Source: PXAP01 sp046483315
Lineage (GTDB): Bacteria > Bacteroidota > Bacteroidia > Bacteroidales > PUMT01
NCBI GenBank assembly: GCA_046483315.1
Contig: JAWODJ010000058.1
Span: 124,001 to 188,000, forward strand
Reading direction: 5' to 3'
DNA length: 64,000 bases
Shown here: piece after piece, positions 36,001 through 44,058 of the stretch
Numbering within the stretch: the stretch's first letter is position 1
How the letters are laid out: the number at the start of each line of letters is the position of its first letter
Notes under the pieces: model-generated
The model's input: the letters and a program-made list of their open reading frames with translations, nothing else
Told to the model about the DNA's origin: nothing
Database searches by the model: none
Made by a program: the position numbers and the translations under genes

Positions 36001-36984
36001 ATGAGTTATCTGTATCCATTAAAATTTAAGCCAATTCCCCGCGAGATGATATGGGGGGGCAATAAATTGAAGAAGTATTACAACAAGGATTTTCCTGCCG
36101 ATGCAAAGATCGGCGAGAGCTGGGAAATATCTGCTTATCCCGGGTATATTTCCGTTGTCAGTAACGGATTTTTGCAGGGAAACACTATTCTTGAGCTGAC
36201 AGAGGTTTATATGGACGATCTGGTTGGTGAAAAAGTCTTTGAACGCTTCGGAATTGAATTTCCCCTTCTGGTAAAGATTATTGATGCAAATGATGATTTG
36301 TCTGTTCAGGTACACCCTGACGATGAAATTGCAGCACGACGCCACGATGGCCGGGGCAAAACAGAGATGTGGTACGTTCTTGATTCTGAGGCAGGAGCGG
36401 AACTTATTTCCGGATTCAACCGGGAGACATCACCACAACTGTTGAGGGAGAAGTTGAAGAGCGGCCGGCTCACTGATATTCTTAACTTTGAAAAAGTGAA
36501 TCCCGGAGATGTGTTTTTCATGCCTGCCGGAAGGGTTCATGCAATAGGCAAAGGCATTGTGCTGGCGGAGATACAGCAAACATCAGATCTTACATACAGG
36601 ATATATGACTGGGACAGGCTGGATGCGGAAGGGAATCCCCGGCAACTTCATATTGACCTTGCCATGGAGGCAATAGATTTTGATATTTACAGTGACTATA
36701 AAACCATTGTGGACAATAAACGAAACACGCCCGTGGTATTGGCCGACTGCCCTTATTTTACCACGCAGCAACTGGTTTTTGACAGGGAGATCGCAAGGGA
36801 CTACAGCCTTACGGACTCTTTTGTGATATATATGTGTACGAAAGGTCAGTTTCGGCTTTCATGGGGCAAAGAGTCGATGATGATTCTTAAAGGTGAAACC
36901 GTACTTATTCCCGCACAAATTAAAAAAGTAAGCCTGGATGGCCGGAACGGGGCGGAATTACTTGAGGTGTTTATAAAAGACTGA
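36001..36984 (+). CDS. manA: Mannose-6-phosphate isomerase, class I
   Basis: This 327-residue zinc enzyme interconverts mannose 6-phosphate and fructose 6-phosphate. The metal-binding stretch SVQVHPDDEIA, the partner GKTEMWYVLD and the active-site segment MPAGRVHAIGKGIVLAEIQQ, then SDLTYRIYDWDR, are all present. It feeds mannose into glycolysis or supplies GDP-mannose precursors. The length fits the short class I form. It is followed after 26 bases by engB. See the manA promoter entry for the possible leaderless start. Confidence 0.94.
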   Translation: MSYLYPLKFKPIPREMIWGGNKLKKYYNKDFPADAKIGESWEISAYPGYISVVSNGFLQGNTILELTEVYMDDLVGEKVFERFGIEFPLLVKIIDANDDLSVQVHPDDEIAARRHDGRGKTEMWYVLDSEAGAELISGFNRETSPQLLREKLKSGRLTDILNFEKVNPGDVFFMPAGRVHAIGKGIVLAEIQQTSDLTYRIYDWDRLDAEGNPRQLHIDLAMEAIDFDIYSDYKTIVDNKRNTPVVLADCPYFTTQQLVFDREIARDYSLTDSFVIYMCTKGQFRLSWGKESMMILKGETVLIPAQIKKVSLDGRNGAELLEVFIKD

Positions 36985-37010
36985 TCTGGTGACTTTGTAG
37001 ATAGTTGGTT

Positions 37011-37613
37011 ATGTTGATAAAAAAAACAGAATTTATAAAAAGCTCGGCAAAAGCGGAGGAATGCCCTTCTCCTGATTTTCCTGAATATGCTTTCACAGGA
37101 AGGTCAAATGTTGGCAAGTCTTCCGTTATCAACATGCTTACCGGGAATAAAAAACTTGCCAGGACCTCTTCAACACCTGGCAAAACAAGACTTATTAACC
37201 ATTTTCTCATTAATAACCGGTGGTATCTTGTTGATCTTCCGGGATACGGCTATGCAAAAACTTCACAAAAAAACCGTAGAGAACTTGCCAAACTTATAAG
37301 CCGGTATATTGAAATTAGGAAAAATCTGGTTTGTCTTTTTCTTCTGATTGATTCGCGACATTCACCTCTTTCTTCAGATCTCTCATTTATTCGTTTATTA
37401 GGTGAGAATCAGGTTCCGTTTGTACTTGTTTTTACAAAATGTGACAAACTGTCATCAAACCGGCTGGACAGGAATCTGAACATTTATTTTAAATATCTCG
37501 GAAAGGAATGGGAAACACTTCCTGAATATTACCGCACTTCTGCCGTAACCGGTTTGGGGAAGGAAGAAATTCTTGATTTTATTGACAGTACGAATACTTT
37601 GGTTAAACATTGA
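37011..37613 (+). CDS. engB: Ribosome-biogenesis GTPase YihA/EngB
   Basis: This GTPase of about 200 residues is required for large ribosomal subunit assembly. G1 is GRSNVGKSSVIN, G3 is DLPGYGYAK and G4 is TKCDKLS. The N-terminus (about residues 1-25) is the short leader of this family. I use the ATG at 37011 rather than the TTG six bases upstream. It is 26 bases after manA, and prs follows after a 93-base spacer that has its own -7 box. Confidence 0.95.
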   Translation: MLIKKTEFIKSSAKAEECPSPDFPEYAFTGRSNVGKSSVINMLTGNKKLARTSSTPGKTRLINHFLINNRWYLVDLPGYGYAKTSQKNRRELAKLISRYIEIRKNLVCLFLLIDSRHSPLSSDLSFIRLLGENQVPFVLVFTKCDKLSSNRLDRNLNIYFKYLGKEWETLPEYYRTSAVTGLGKEEILDFIDSTNTLVKH

Positions 37614-37656
37614 TATATTATAATTCAGGATATTTCCAAAATCGCCGGAGATTAAT

Positions 37657-37664
37657 TATTTTTG
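37657..37664 (+). promoter_or_regulatory. Putative -7 promoter element of prs
   Basis: TATTTTTG fits TAnnTTTG and lies 42 bases before the prs ATG at 37707. No clear TTG -33 box is found at 19 bases upstream, so only the -7 element supports this. Confidence 0.4.
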
Positions 37665-37706
37665 CAGTTTGTGTACCAAACCATTAATAACCGAAACTTT
37701 CAGGAT

Positions 37707-38645
37707 ATGCCCGAGAAAGCTCCCATTAAATTTTTTGCAGGCCAGTCATCCATGTATCTTGCCGATAAAATTGCCCGCAGTTACGGAATGGAACTGGGAA
37801 AGTCATCCGTAACACAATTCAGTGACGGCGAATACCAGCCCTGTTTTGATGAGTCTGTCAGAGGCTGCATTGTATTTATCATACAGTCAACCTTTCCTCC
37901 TTCCGATAATCTTTTTGAGCTTTTGCTGATGATAGATGCAGCAAAACGCGCTTCAGCTTACAAAGTGGTTGCAGTGATGCCCTATCTGGGTTTTGCCCGG
38001 CAGGACAGAAAAGACAAACCCAGGGTTTCAATAGGTGCGAAGCTTGTTGCAGATTTATTGTCCAAAGCGGGAGTTTCCAGGGTTATGACTATGGACCTTC
38101 ATGCCGACCAGATCCAGGGGTTTTTCGATGTTCCGGTTGACCACCTGTATGCTTCTTCCATTTTTGTACCTTATATAAAGGAGCTGAATCTTGATAACCT
38201 GGTTATTGCCGCTCCTGATATGGGTGGTACCAAACGTTCCAATGCCTATTCAAGGTTTCTCAATTCAGGAATGGTAATTTGTTACAAGCTGAGAAAAAAA
38301 GCCAATTACGTTGATGAGATAACCATAATTGGTGATGTGAAAAATAAAAATGTTGTTATTGTTGATGATATGATAGACACTGCAGGGACGATGCTTCTTG
38401 CTGCCGATCTGATGATGCAGAAGGGTGCAAGCTCCGTGCGTGCGGTTGCAACGCATCCGGTCTTATCCGGACAGGCAGTGGAGAAAATCGAAAAGTCCGA
38501 TATCATACAGGTCGTTGTTACTGACACCATTCCTATAAAACAACAGTCGGAAAAGATAATCGTTCTGACCGTTGCGGACCTGTTTGCTGAAGTGATAGAT
38601 AAAGTTTATAATTATCAGTCAATCAGTCCCACATTTATTGTGTAA
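37707..38645 (+). CDS. prs: Ribose-phosphate pyrophosphokinase
   Basis: This enzyme of about 312 residues makes phosphoribosyl pyrophosphate from ribose 5-phosphate and ATP, feeding purine, pyrimidine, histidine and NAD synthesis. Motifs are GKSSVTQFSDGEYQPCFDES, MPYLGFARQDRKDKPRVS, TMDLHADQIQGFFDVPVD and the PRPP loop NVVIVDDMIDTAGTM. ATG 37707 gives the family-typical MPEKAPIKFFAGQSS. It is followed by rplY after 106 bases. Confidence 0.96.
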   Translation: MPEKAPIKFFAGQSSMYLADKIARSYGMELGKSSVTQFSDGEYQPCFDESVRGCIVFIIQSTFPPSDNLFELLLMIDAAKRASAYKVVAVMPYLGFARQDRKDKPRVSIGAKLVADLLSKAGVSRVMTMDLHADQIQGFFDVPVDHLYASSIFVPYIKELNLDNLVIAAPDMGGTKRSNAYSRFLNSGMVICYKLRKKANYVDEITIIGDVKNKNVVIVDDMIDTAGTMLLAADLMMQKGASSVRAVATHPVLSGQAVEKIEKSDIIQVVVTDTIPIKQQSEKIIVLTVADLFAEVIDKVYNYQSISPTFIV

Positions 38646-38653
38646 ATATTTAC

Positions 38654-38661
38654 TATATTTG
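38654..38661 (+). promoter_or_regulatory. Putative -7 promoter element of rplY
   Basis: TATATTTG fits TAnnTTTG. It lies 90 bases before the rplY ATG, leaving a long leader that contains the structured region at 38682-38728. A possible TTG is too close for normal spacing. Confidence 0.45.
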
Positions 38662-38681
38662 CCCCGCAAAATTTTTCAGCC

Positions 38682-38728
38682 AATGGTGTGATGGAGGACC
38701 GGCAATCGGTTACTAAGTAGCACCCATT
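38682..38728 (+). ncRNA. Structured 5' leader of rplY
   Basis: An inner hairpin ACCGGCAATCGGT (38698-38710) is enclosed by an imperfect outer pairing of AATGGTGT (from 38682) with GCACCCATT (38720-38728). It sits between the -7 box and the start codon of the L25 gene. Leaders like this are common where ribosomal proteins regulate their own mRNA, but I cannot match it to a named motif. Confidence 0.4.
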
Positions 38729-38751
38729 ATTAATTGTTAAATTTACTTTAA

Positions 38752-39420
38752 ATGAAGTTGTTAGAAATTAAATGCAGTCAGCGTAAAGCTGTTGGTAAGA
38801 AGGAATCAAAAAAACTAAGGAGGCAGGGAAATGTTCCCTGTGTTTTATACGGGGGAGGAGAGAATATACATTTTCTTGCTCCGGAGAACGATTTCAGGCA
38901 TTTGGTATATTCAGTCAATGTATATCTTGTGAAACTTGATATTGACGGCAGGTCCTTTAATGCTGTTCTGCAGGATATTCAGTTCCACCCTGTTACCGAC
39001 AAAATTTTGCACATGGATTTTTACCAGGTCTTTGATGATAAGCCTGTGTCAATTGATGTGCCGGTGCAACTACATGGTGTACCCAAAGGTGTTAAAGAGG
39101 GAGGTAAGCTTGCTCTTGAGGCAAGAAGGCTCAGGGTGAGAGCGTTGCCAGGTGATTTGCCGGATATTATTAACGTGGATGTATCGGATATCGGACTGGG
39201 TAAGTCCATCAAGGCCGGGGAGCTGGAACTAAAGGGCATACAGTTGCTTGATTCACCCAATCTTGTCATTGCCTCTGTAAAACTTACCAGGTCTTCGCGC
39301 GGCTTACCTGAGGATGAGGAAGAAGAGGGCGAAGGAGAAGGTGAAGGTGAAGGAGAAGGTGAAAAAACTGAAGACTCACAAGCGGCTGATACCGGAGAAG
39401 ATTCTCAACAGGACAGCTGA
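38752..39420 (+). CDS. rplY: 50S ribosomal protein L25/TL5 (Ctc type) with acidic tail
   Basis: This 222-residue protein is the longer two-domain L25 form. Residues about 1-93 are the 5S-rRNA-binding L25 domain (QRKAVGKKESKKLRRQGNVP). Residues about 95-180 are the TL5 beta domain (KGVKEGGKLALEARRLRVRA). The last ~40 residues are very acidic, with an EG repeat (EEEEGEGEGEGEGEG type) that comes from a GAAGGAGAAGGT-like DNA repeat. This tail is not part of the conserved fold. The gene is followed after 91 bases by pth, a pairing conserved in many bacteria. Confidence 0.95.
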   Translation: MKLLEIKCSQRKAVGKKESKKLRRQGNVPCVLYGGGENIHFLAPENDFRHLVYSVNVYLVKLDIDGRSFNAVLQDIQFHPVTDKILHMDFYQVFDDKPVSIDVPVQLHGVPKGVKEGGKLALEARRLRVRALPGDLPDIINVDVSDIGLGKSIKAGELELKGIQLLDSPNLVIASVKLTRSSRGLPEDEEEEGEGEGEGEGEGEKTEDSQAADTGEDSQQDS

Positions 39421-39460
39421 TAACCCTGTTCTCTCCCGAAACCACTTATTTTAAAAATAT

Positions 39461-39484
39461 GATGACAGGCATTAACCTGTCATC
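39461..39484 (+). terminator. Hairpin between rplY and pth
   Basis: GATGACAGG (39461-39469) pairs perfectly with CCTGTCATC (39476-39484) around a 6-base loop, followed by TCTTTA. It lies 41 bases after the rplY stop and 28 before the pth start. The U-tract is weak, so it may be a partial terminator or an mRNA 3' boundary. Confidence 0.5.
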
Positions 39485-39511
39485 TCTTTAAACTTAAGTA
39501 AACCATAATTA

Positions 39512-40075
39512 ATGAAGTACCTGATAGTGGGACTGGGGAATTATGGTGAAAAATACATCAATACCCGGCATAATATTGGTTTCATGGTATTGGATACCCT
39601 GGCAGGGGTATCCAATATTTCTTTTGAGGACAGGAGATATGGTTTCGTAGCAAATTACAGGTACAGGGCGAGGACATGTGTCTTACTTAAACCTGCCACC
39701 TATGTGAATCTTAGTGGTCGTGCCGTGAATTACTGGATGCAGAAGGAAAAGATTCCCATTGAGAATTTGTTTGTAATAGTTGATGATCTGGCACTTCCGT
39801 TCGGTACTATAAGAATAAGGGCTAAAGGGGGTGATGGCGGCCATAATGGATTGTATAATATAAACCAGGTGCTTGGAAGGATGGATTATCCCCGTCTCCG
39901 GTTTGGCATAGCAGGTGAGTATGCAAAGGGAGCCCGGGTTGATTATGTGCTGGGTGAACTGAGCAGTGAAGAGAAAAATATTTTACCCGAAAGGATAGAG
40001 AAAGTTATGGAATCGGTTCATAGTTTTGTAACTGTCGGGATTGAACGTACTATGAATCTCTACAATAACAAATAG
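39512..40075 (+). CDS. pth: Aminoacyl-tRNA hydrolase (peptidyl-tRNA hydrolase)
   Basis: This 187-residue enzyme releases tRNA from stalled peptidyl-tRNA. The N-terminus YLIVGLGNYGEKYINTRHNI carries the active-site His of RHNIGF. LKPATYVNLSG, the VIVDDLALPFG segment and KGGDGGHNGLYNI follow. The length is typical. It follows rplY by 91 bases and precedes the S4-domain gene by 66 bases, in a translation-related run. Confidence 0.95.
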   Translation: MKYLIVGLGNYGEKYINTRHNIGFMVLDTLAGVSNISFEDRRYGFVANYRYRARTCVLLKPATYVNLSGRAVNYWMQKEKIPIENLFVIVDDLALPFGTIRIRAKGGDGGHNGLYNINQVLGRMDYPRLRFGIAGEYAKGARVDYVLGELSSEEKNILPERIEKVMESVHSFVTVGIERTMNLYNNK

Positions 40076-40141
40076 ATCACTCAGTATCTATTTCAAATAT
40101 TCATAATGTGGGATTTCGCCTGGATATTAAAGAGAGCGGGA

Positions 40142-40546
40142 ATGGAAAAAAAAGGGAAAAATAGTGTTTCTGAATCAAGGGTTGATAAATGGTTATGGGC
40201 GGTGCGAATTTTCAAGACCCGCAGCCAGTCCGCCGAAGCATGCAGAAAAGGGCGTGTGGTGATAGATGATATACCTGTCAAGCCGTCTCGTAGCCTTAAA
40301 ATGGGTGATATTATACATGTCCGGCGTTCTCCGGCACTTTTTACCTGCAGGGTGACCGGACTCACTGACAATAGAATACCGGCAAAACTGGTTGATCAGT
40401 ATCTTGAAGATCTTACACCGGATACTGAAAAAGAAAAATTAATGAACAGAAATATGGTTGTTTTTGCCATGCGGGACAAAGGTGCAGGCCGGCCAACAAA
40501 AAGAGAAAGAAGGTTTATTGATAAGATTAAGAATAAGGAACAGTAA
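40142..40546 (+). CDS. S4-domain RNA-binding protein (Hsp15-like)
   Basis: This protein is about 134 residues long. An S4 domain is at residues about 10-75 (SRVDKWLWAVRIFKTRSQSA, then EACRKGRVVIDDIPVKPSR). The rest is basic and helical and ends GRPTKRERRFIDKIK. The match is to Hsp15/HslR, which binds free 50S subunits carrying nascent peptide and aids recycling. I use ATG 40142, at which the family sequence starts; an upstream ATG at 40106 adds 12 residues. It lies between pth and a DUF4924 gene. Confidence 0.85.
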   Translation: MEKKGKNSVSESRVDKWLWAVRIFKTRSQSAEACRKGRVVIDDIPVKPSRSLKMGDIIHVRRSPALFTCRVTGLTDNRIPAKLVDQYLEDLTPDTEKEKLMNRNMVVFAMRDKGAGRPTKRERRFIDKIKNKEQ

Positions 40547-40605
40547 GTTCCATGAGAATTATTTTGTTTCCAAACAAGAAACTGCTTTGCTAAAATGCTT
40601 TGAGC

Positions 40606-41139
40606 ATGCTTATATCAAGGGAAAAAAGAAAGACGAACATTGCTGAGTACATTTTGTACATGTGGCAGGTGGAAGACACTATACGGGCTTTTGATTTTGA
40701 TATCGACAGACTGGACAGGGAGCTTATCAGTCAATATGATCAGCCTGATGAGGTGAAGCGGGAAATGCGCCTGTGGTATGAAAATATTGCGTCGCATATG
40801 AAGAATGAGAATGTCGTTAAGTCGGGCCATGTCCGGTTTATTAAAAACAATATTGCCGAACTGTATAGCTTTCATTTGTCTCTGCTTCAGGATTCAGCCG
40901 AGCCCGGCTATTCGGAATTTTACACAGGTGTGCTGCCAATCATCCGTGAGATGAATGCAAAGCAGAACTGGACATCTGAAAATGAAGTGGAAACCTGCCT
41001 TAAAGCGGTATATATTTATATGTTAATGCGCTTACGTAAAGAATCAGTTAGTCCGCCCACAGAGGAGGCCATAAATTTATTTATAAAATTTCTGGCAATA
41101 CTCAGTTCTAAATTCAGGGCCTGTGAGGAGGGTAAATAA
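40606..41139 (+). CDS. DUF4924 family protein
   Basis: This 177-residue, all-helical cytosolic protein belongs to DUF4924, found widely in Bacteroidota. Typical stretches are REKRKTNIAEYILYMWQVED, DELISQYDQPDEVKREMRLW and a C-terminal VSPPTEEAINLFIKFLAIL. No catalytic motif is visible. The function is unknown. The ATG at 40606 is preferred over a TTG two codons upstream. It converges on the DUF2279 gene with three bases between stops. Confidence 0.75.
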   Translation: MLISREKRKTNIAEYILYMWQVEDTIRAFDFDIDRLDRELISQYDQPDEVKREMRLWYENIASHMKNENVVKSGHVRFIKNNIAELYSFHLSLLQDSAEPGYSEFYTGVLPIIREMNAKQNWTSENEVETCLKAVYIYMLMRLRKESVSPPTEEAINLFIKFLAILSSKFRACEEGK

Positions 41140-41142
41140 TGA

Positions 41143-42093
41143 TCAGAAGAAAACCAGGTAAAACCTGAACCCTTCCTTATTATTATATTCAACTGCCGGT
41201 GCGGGGAACTTTAAGAAATTGAGTGATCGCAGCAGGTAATTCAATGTTTTTGAGCCGGTATTCAATTTTGAAATGTCAATGTCAGGGGACAGGTAAAATT
41301 GTCTTTGACGTTCTTTGTCAGGCAATTCCATCCCGTTAATTACTGAAGGATTGGAGTGTCCTCCGAGCATTCCGTTTGCACTGTATCCGAATGCAATGTT
41401 CAGCCATTCCGGAAGAATGTTATGATTGATAATCAGTGAATTAATATTTATTGAGAGCCAATGGGTCTGGCCGTTATAATCTTTTAGCATTTTCTCAGGC
41501 AGGTTTCTGCCAAGAGCATCGGGCCTGTATTCAGCCAGCCCGCTTTCATGGTAAGAGTATTTAAGTCTGACAACCTGATGTCCTGTTAAAATTTCCTGTG
41601 ATACTGCCAGGGCGGATCCGGCAATATTGGAGGCCATGTCGGGAACAGAGAACCCCCATTTTTTTGAAAATCCGTCAAGTAATTCTATGGTTGACAGGAG
41701 AACGGGCCCGTATAACCCTCCTGTCCACGCAGCTTTCTTTTGTTCCATTCCTGTCTGTTTCATCAGGTATATTCCCGCCATACTTATTGAATAGGAAGAA
41801 ACAAGATGGCCTGTTTTATCCATATTGTACCACTCTCCCCAGTCATTGTAAAAATGGAAAGATGAACGCGGGTAGTTTTTATACCATGCATTATTCAGAA
41901 TAAGGGTTGCTCCGGCCCATGTCATGCCAGAGGTTGCCAGGATAAAGCAAAGCTTTCCTCTGTCAGATATAACTGACGGTATGCTGTCAGTAACACCAGA
42001 GGCCGGTGAAGTTGACATAAGAGCAACCAGAGTGAAAATAATGAGTTCTTTCCTTTTCGGAGAACAGAAATTATTTAAAAATATGGCTGTCAA
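41143..42093 (-). CDS. DUF2279 envelope protein
   Basis: This 316-residue protein has a hydrophobic N-terminal segment (about residues 15-35). A long central region matches DUF2279, with FHFYNDWGEWYNMDKTGHLV, IYLMKQTGMEQKKAAWTGGL and GFSKKWGFSVPDMASNIAGS. The domain has conserved His and Asp that could form a small active or metal site (KTGH, Asp of VPDM). Its cellular role is unknown, probably periplasmic or membrane-associated. The upstream site AAGTCAAAATTTTGT (42134-42148) is shared with the korA spacer. Confidence 0.8.
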   Translation of the reverse strand: MTAIFLNNFCSPKRKELIIFTLVALMSTSPASGVTDSIPSVISDRGKLCFILATSGMTWAGATLILNNAWYKNYPRSSFHFYNDWGEWYNMDKTGHLVSSYSISMAGIYLMKQTGMEQKKAAWTGGLYGPVLLSTIELLDGFSKKWGFSVPDMASNIAGSALAVSQEILTGHQVVRLKYSYHESGLAEYRPDALGRNLPEKMLKDYNGQTHWLSININSLIINHNILPEWLNIAFGYSANGMLGGHSNPSVINGMELPDKERQRQFYLSPDIDISKLNTGSKTLNYLLRSLNFLKFPAPAVEYNNKEGFRFYLVFF

Positions 42094-42133
42094 TTAATAT
42101 AATAATAAGTTGATGAGGATTTATCCTGTAAAA

Positions 42134-42148
42134 AAGTCAAAATTTTGT
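42134..42148. promoter_or_regulatory. Copy of the AAGTCAAAATTTTGT site
   Basis: These 15 bases are identical to 23986-24000 and include the palindrome CAAAATTTTG. The copy lies 41 bases upstream of the DUF2279 start on the minus strand. Shared intergenic location before envelope and oxidoreductase genes suggests a common regulator, but no factor is known. Confidence 0.35.
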
Positions 42149-42194
42149 CTGCCGAAGGCTGATGTGGGTTTCTTGCTTATAATTATATCCCTGA

Positions 42195-43214
42195 TCAGAA
42201 CCTGTAAGATAAACCAAGTCCGAATACCTGTTTTAACTGCAGTCTCGGACCTATTGTTGTATCCAGCTCACCGTCACCGTCAGAGTCAATCCTGATACTT
42301 GAATTTTCATCATACAGCATCTGTATTACCAGGTTGGCAGATATATACTGGTTTATCTGCATATTGATCCTTGTGTCTGAATTGACATCAAAATTCTTTG
42401 GTTTGTCTAGGTAGTTGGAGAAGAATTCCAGCTTTGAACTGACATTAATATTTTCCATCAGTGTGGCCTTGAAATTAACCCTGAAAAATCCGCCGAACTC
42501 ATACCTGATGGTTGCTCCGGGTTCAACACCAAATGATCCTTTTGCCGAAAGTTCCTCATCCCTCACCAGAATAACCTTCCCTGCAACCGGGGACATATAG
42601 AAATTGATATTTTCATCAAATTTATGATCCATACCTATTGAAATTCCAATGTTGGCAGGGGCAAGAAAATTTGAGATTTTAAGTGTGTCGCCGGGAGACT
42701 TGTAGCCGGGGGCAAACTGGGAACGGAAATTTAGCAGTGAACTGTATGACCAGTTATTTGAGGCTTTCCTGTTAAACTGGGATGAAAAGTCGATTTTATC
42801 ATCGCTTTTCATCGTTTTGCGGTGTTCCTGGTTGATGAGACCATAGCCAAGATCCAGGTTGTTATTCCACGAGACCCTTTCATCGGGAGTTTCATAATTG
42901 AGAAATACATTGAAGTAAGAGGAAAAGGAAACAGAATTCTGTCCTCCGGACGACCAGTTTGAGAGCGATATCTGGGAAAAATTAAATGCTGTCTGCCCAC
43001 CCTTCTCCCAGTTTGAGGGCACTGGTTCTTCGTTAACTGCAGATCCGTCTGTATTATCCATCCTGGTGGTATCATTCAGATTAGTGGTATCATTCAGATT
43101 AGTGGTATCATTCGGGCTTTCAAACAGAAGACCCATTCCTGATGAATTGAAGCTTGAAGAACTGATAATTATTATAATACAGAATAAAGCAGTAAGGTTC
43201 CACTGATTTTTCAT
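42195..43214 (-). CDS. DUF3078 outer-membrane protein
   Basis: This 339-residue exported protein has a signal peptide ending near SSSSFNSSG. It belongs to DUF3078, rich in aromatic beta strands (NWEKGGQTAFNFSQISLSNW, NNNLDLGYGLINQEHR, LKQVFGLGLSYRF at the C-terminus) and probably forms an outer-membrane barrel. Near the N-terminus three copies of an NLNDTT-type hexapeptide come from an 18-base tandem repeat (43065-43118). The DCC-family gene is directly upstream, 41 bases away. Function unknown. Confidence 0.82.
   Translation of the reverse strand: MKNQWNLTALFCIIIIISSSSFNSSGMGLLFESPNDTTNLNDTTNLNDTTRMDNTDGSAVNEEPVPSNWEKGGQTAFNFSQISLSNWSSGGQNSVSFSSYFNVFLNYETPDERVSWNNNLDLGYGLINQEHRKTMKSDDKIDFSSQFNRKASNNWSYSSLLNFRSQFAPGYKSPGDTLKISNFLAPANIGISIGMDHKFDENINFYMSPVAGKVILVRDEELSAKGSFGVEPGATIRYEFGGFFRVNFKATLMENINVSSKLEFFSNYLDKPKNFDVNSDTRINMQINQYISANLVIQMLYDENSSIRIDSDGDGELDTTIGPRLQLKQVFGLGLSYRF
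43065..43118. repeat. Three 18-base tandem repeats inside DUF3078 gene
   Basis: The unit AGTGGTATCATTCAGATT occurs at 43065-43082 (first base differs), 43083-43100 (exact) and 43101-43118 (the last six bases diverge). It encodes NLNDTT on the minus strand, so copy-number changes keep the frame. This is slippage-type repetition in a flexible linker after the signal peptide. Confidence 0.8.
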
Positions 43215-43255
43215 TGCTGGTTTATGTTAGCTGGTTAAGATTTTTTATAAAATGA

Positions 43256-43690
43256 TTATTCGATATCAGTATCCTGCATATCCAGGAACCTGTTACGGAT
43301 ATTATCTTCCGGTATTACGCACTCCTGATACCTGCCGAACCATCCGTACCTTTTTTTGGCCACAAATTTATAAAATAAGTCCCTAACCGGTGCAGGTATT
43401 ATTATCATAGCATATAAGAGAGGCCACCCTCCGGATAATTTTCTCAATATTCTCAGTACAGCGGCAGATCTGAAATAGAATTTTCCGTTTTCAATCAGAA
43501 CCACTGTGTCTGGATTTTCAGAAAAGCCTTTAAAACCGTCAATCATTTTTTGTCCTGCTTTACTTTGAAGAGCAGCAAACCTGAACAGTGCCTTTTTGTC
43601 ACGGTGTATGATGAATTTTACGGTACCCGAGCAAAGCACACAAACCCCGTCAAAGAGTATAACCGGTCTGTCATTGTCAGATGCCTCCAT
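43256..43690 (-). CDS. DCC-family thiol-disulfide oxidoreductase (DUF393)
   Basis: This 144-residue protein begins with VILFDGVCVLCSGTVKFI, giving the DxxCxxC pattern of the DCC family. FAALQSKAGQKMIDG and a C-terminal LFYKFVAKKRYGWFGR follow. Members are predicted thioredoxin-like oxidoreductases acting in the cytosol or at the membrane. The reaction is not experimentally clear. It shares the minus strand with the DUF3078 gene 41 bases downstream. Confidence 0.85.
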   Translation of the reverse strand: MEASDNDRPVILFDGVCVLCSGTVKFIIHRDKKALFRFAALQSKAGQKMIDGFKGFSENPDTVVLIENGKFYFRSAAVLRILRKLSGGWPLLYAMIIIPAPVRDLFYKFVAKKRYGWFGRYQECVIPEDNIRNRFLDMQDTDIE

Positions 43691-44058
43691 TTGAAGTGCT
43701 TTTAATCATAATGATTTTATTTACGACTCATACAGGATTTAATTTCATCAAGTGACTTTACACAACAGGGCTTAAAAATGTTACTCATTTAGTAAAACTT
43801 AACAGACGGGATTTTTATATCTTTTTGTATGACCTGGCACAATTTTGATTCAGGATAATAATAATTTAAGGTATCGGTCCGCTAAAATACAAATTATTAC
43901 AGGGATATCAAGAAATAGGGAGAATGAACCGGAGTATGGCGGGTAAAGAATTGATTTTTTTGAAATAATAAGTATCTTGCTTCCCCGATGATTAAACCAG
44001 GGCTGAGTAAATTCAGAGTACAGCTGACAGAGTCTGTATGTAAATCTTTTCATACATT
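43691..44058. other. Divergent spacer before the acyltransferase gene
   Basis: These 368 bases are AT-rich and show no coding potential. A promoter-like pair TTG (43951-43953) and TATCTTGC (43973-43980), 19 bases apart, lies 78 bases before the acyltransferase ATG. The DCC gene on the minus strand should be served from the other side. I see no strong hairpin. Confidence 0.4.
43951..43980 (+). promoter_or_regulatory. Putative promoter, TTG-N19-TATCTTGC
   Basis: The spacing of exactly 19 bases between TTG and a TAnnTT box matches the Bacteroidota -33/-7 layout; the last bases of the -7 box are GC where TG is usual. It would give a leader of about 70 bases for the gene at 44059. Confidence 0.35.

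Noticed and set aside
43065..43118. Possible CRISPR-like repeats
   Set aside because: Units are 18 bases with no spacers between them and they encode protein in frame.
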